Assembly: GCA_034698045.1 (NCBI GenBank)
Contig: JAQGAU010001199.1
Location: forward strand, 1 to 20,684
DNA from: Paramacrobiotus richtersi
Lineage: Eukaryota > Tardigrada > Eutardigrada > Parachela > Macrobiotidae
Reading direction: 5' to 3'
DNA length: 20,684 nucleotides
The position numbers and the translations under genes were made by a program. Positions 19,214 through 20,684 of this stretch are shown in pieces (the stretch's first letter is position 1; each line of letters begins with the position of its first letter). The notes under the pieces were generated by a model. It saw only the letters and a list, made by a program, of their open reading frames with translations, did not search any database and had not been told where the DNA came from.

Positions 19214-19426
19214 TTGCAAAACGAACTAAGCATGCTAGTAGCTGCATTGCTACCGCGACTGTATGACGGTTCATTGAACGAGGATTCCTATGCAAGAACA
19301 ACAACTTTATTCCTCATAGGTGGTTTTCCGGGTGGATTTCGATCGCATTCTGTAGCAAATCTTAAGCGTTTCCTCACTCGTGATAATGTTTTAGTAATCT
19401 TGTCTTTTTTAGTTATGTGGAATTAG
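19214..19426 (+). other. Unassigned coding-like fragment
   Basis: A frame of about 70 codons without a convincing ATG contains LVAALLPRLYDGSLNEDSY and FLIGGFPGGFRSH. Its composition is protein-like, but I do not recognise the family. The first copy of the 60-bp repeat begins inside its 3' end. It could be an exon of an unannotated host gene or a relic of a mobile or virus-like element. The sequence does not decide between them. Confidence 0.3.
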
Positions 19427-19659
19427 ATCCAACTAAATATAGTAACATTAAAATAAATGTAGGGTTGACAAATCTCATATCAAAAGTTTTTCCGAACAGT
19501 AAAATGATCCACACAGGCATATTAATTTTCTCGTATTAGTCGGGCGCGCTAGAACTGGTGCGCTTCTTTCCAGATTTATTATTAATCACATAGTTTCATA
19601 GTTATGTGGAATTAGATCTAACTAAACACAGTAACATTGAAATCAAGATAGGGTTGACA
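19411..19659. repeat. 60-bp direct repeat, two copies
   Basis: 19411-19470 and 19600-19659 both begin AGTTATGTGGAATTAGATC and end AGGGTTGACA, matching at 53 of 60 positions by hand count. About 129 bases separate them. Both copies are open in the same frame type (VELD(P/L)TK(Y/H)SNI), so the source was probably coding sequence that was partly duplicated. Confidence 0.8.
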
Positions 19660-19670
19660 CCCCGTCATAT

Positions 19671-19763
19671 CGTCGCCCGACTTCTCGTCGCCCGACCTTT
19701 CGTCGTTTTTCGTCGCCCGACCTTTCGTCGCCCGACCCTTCGTCGCCCGACCTTTCGTAGACC
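19671..19763. repeat. 15-bp minisatellite CGTCGCCCGACCTTT
   Basis: The units are 19671-19685, 19686-19700, a 10-base short unit CGTCGTTTTT at 19701-19710, 19711-19725, 19726-19740, 19741-19755 and a decayed final unit to about 19763. Units differ by zero to two bases, so the array is young. It starts 11 bases after the second copy of the 60-bp repeat and is much richer in GC than its surroundings. Because 15 is a multiple of three, it is open in several frames and yields FRRPT-type repeats, which are a by-product. Confidence 0.9.
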
Positions 19764-19861
19764 GATAACAGAGCAATGGCGCTATTCACTTCGATAAGGA
19801 AATCTCCGTTCCGTGGCTTGAATAAGAGCATTCCCTGCGTGCGGACGTATTTGCTTATTCA

Positions 19862-20148
19862 GACTCGATGTGGTATTATTAGACGGCGACAAGTCGTTAA
19901 CGCATTTTGCTCTAATTAAGCGATCGGCGCTAGAGCTAGTGAAATTCTCACTATTCTCGATTTACAAGATAAATGACAGATTATGCAGTCAGTTCTATAC
20001 ATTTAGTGCGAATTACACTGATATACCTTGGGTGCGAAACGATTTGTGTTTACAACATCCGGCTGTTGTAAAATTTAATCAAATGAAACGCAGACTCGTC
20101 TACCAAAATTCTCGTTACGACCCGATTCTTTTGAAACTAGCACAATAA
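19862..20148 (+). other. Unassigned coding-like exon or element relic
   Basis: A frame of about 90 codons runs to a TAA that overlaps an AATAAA. It includes VVLLDGDKSL, FSANYTDIPWVRNDLCLQHP and ends YDPILLKLAQ. A good acceptor, TTTGCTTATTCAG, ends at about 19861, and there is no ATG at the beginning, which fits a terminal exon. The family is not recognised, so a host gene and an old element copy both remain possible. Confidence 0.35.
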
Positions 20149-20684
20149 ATGATGAAGACACTTCTGAACCAAAATCAAGTTTTCCACATTTCTGAGAAAT
20201 TTTACAGAAAGAATTCTGAAATTTTTGAAATTCATTCTAAAATTTAAAAGTGGTGACGTTAGACTTGTTTTGTTTGACAGTCAGACTCGTGTGCTGTATA
20301 TCTCCGTTTAGTTTAGTTAATTCTAGTTTAATTGTTTAACATACATCAGATACAATGAGGGAAAATCCCTTCTTGAAAATCTACAGACACTTTAACAAAC
20401 AGCTAAAAAAACAACAACAAACAGATCCTCATACTGAGAAAAGCAAACTATTCTAGACGACAATAAGTGAAGAGAAGTGGTCGGGATACATGTTGTCCCT
20501 AATCCACTTTAATTCGCTCCACTTCACGTTTCTAAAGCTGTTTCAAAACTGCAAAATTGTTTTTCAAGCCGTTTTTCACGCAAAGTTCATAAGAATCGGT
20601 TCATAACGAGAACTAAGGTCCGCGAGTTTGTGTTTTTGTATTTTTTGTGTTTTGACACGTTTTTGATGCTGCGCACACGATTCG
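20149..20684. other. Non-coding 3' end of window
   Basis: AT-rich DNA with no frame of note. Word runs such as GAAATTTTTGAAATTCATTCT near 20218-20240 are low-complexity. No repeat ends or RNA gene could be recognised. Confidence 0.5.

Noticed and set aside
19606-19797. Arg/Pro/Thr-repeat protein read through the 15-bp minisatellite
   Set aside because: The repeat unit length is a multiple of three, so any frame stays open. There is no start context or homology to support a real product.
1-20684. CRISPR array, tRNA or rRNA genes
   Set aside because: No regular spacer-repeat pattern was seen. No T-loop-like GGTTCGAATCC with matching stems or rRNA core words were found by eye.

Overview
This is eukaryotic, almost certainly metazoan, DNA. 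Genes are split by GT-AG introns that can be traced by eye (mostly 55-390 nt). There are no operons or Shine-Dalgarno sites, and the best-recognised gene is a BK/slowpoke-type (Slo1) channel homologue, a family of animals. The compact spacing and small introns suggest a small invertebrate such as a tardigrade or mite. That placement is a guess; nothing in the window names the species.

Layout. 1-2780 is mostly non-coding and repeat-rich: a GCCA hairpin array (628-745), a weak LINE ORF1-like fragment on the minus strand (about 1082-1279), a short CCATACGTT minisatellite and two inverted repeats. 2781-4336 holds two small plus-strand genes for cysteine-containing, probably secreted proteins that I cannot assign to a family. 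5246-6475 (minus) is a kinase-like gene with a normal ATP-binding lobe, an altered catalytic core and three reading-frame discontinuities. 7587-8443 (minus) is a two-exon orphan gene; one of its intron/exon borders has a diverged tandem copy at 7085-7215. 8820-14105 (minus) is a 14-exon Slo1/BK-type gene. 15740-18060 (plus) is a three-exon gene for a 721-residue protein with two kinase-like domains in tandem. 18061-20684 is mostly non-coding, with two unassigned coding-like fragments, a 60-bp direct repeat and a 15-bp minisatellite.

Main observation. Four of the recognisable domains look like inactive relatives of well-known signalling proteins. The Slo1 homologue keeps S0-S6, both RCK halves and the BK-specific tail. 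It has lost the K+ selectivity filter (the GYG position reads DVT), most S4 arginines and the acidic calcium bowl. The tandem kinase has GLT and HFG where DFG should be. The minus-strand kinase has HGD/DLD in place of HRD/DFG and lacks the alpha-C glutamate. The Slo1-like gene and the tandem pseudokinase lie head to head, about 1.6 kb apart. Either this is a region of decaying paralogues or, more interestingly, a set of maintained non-catalytic regulators. The long, intact splice-compatible frames of the Slo1-like and tandem pseudokinase genes favour maintenance for those two; the minus-strand kinase looks more like a decaying gene or a site of assembly indels.

Exon borders were placed by matching GT-AG sites, phase and remembered family sequences. 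They are inferences until transcripts are mapped.
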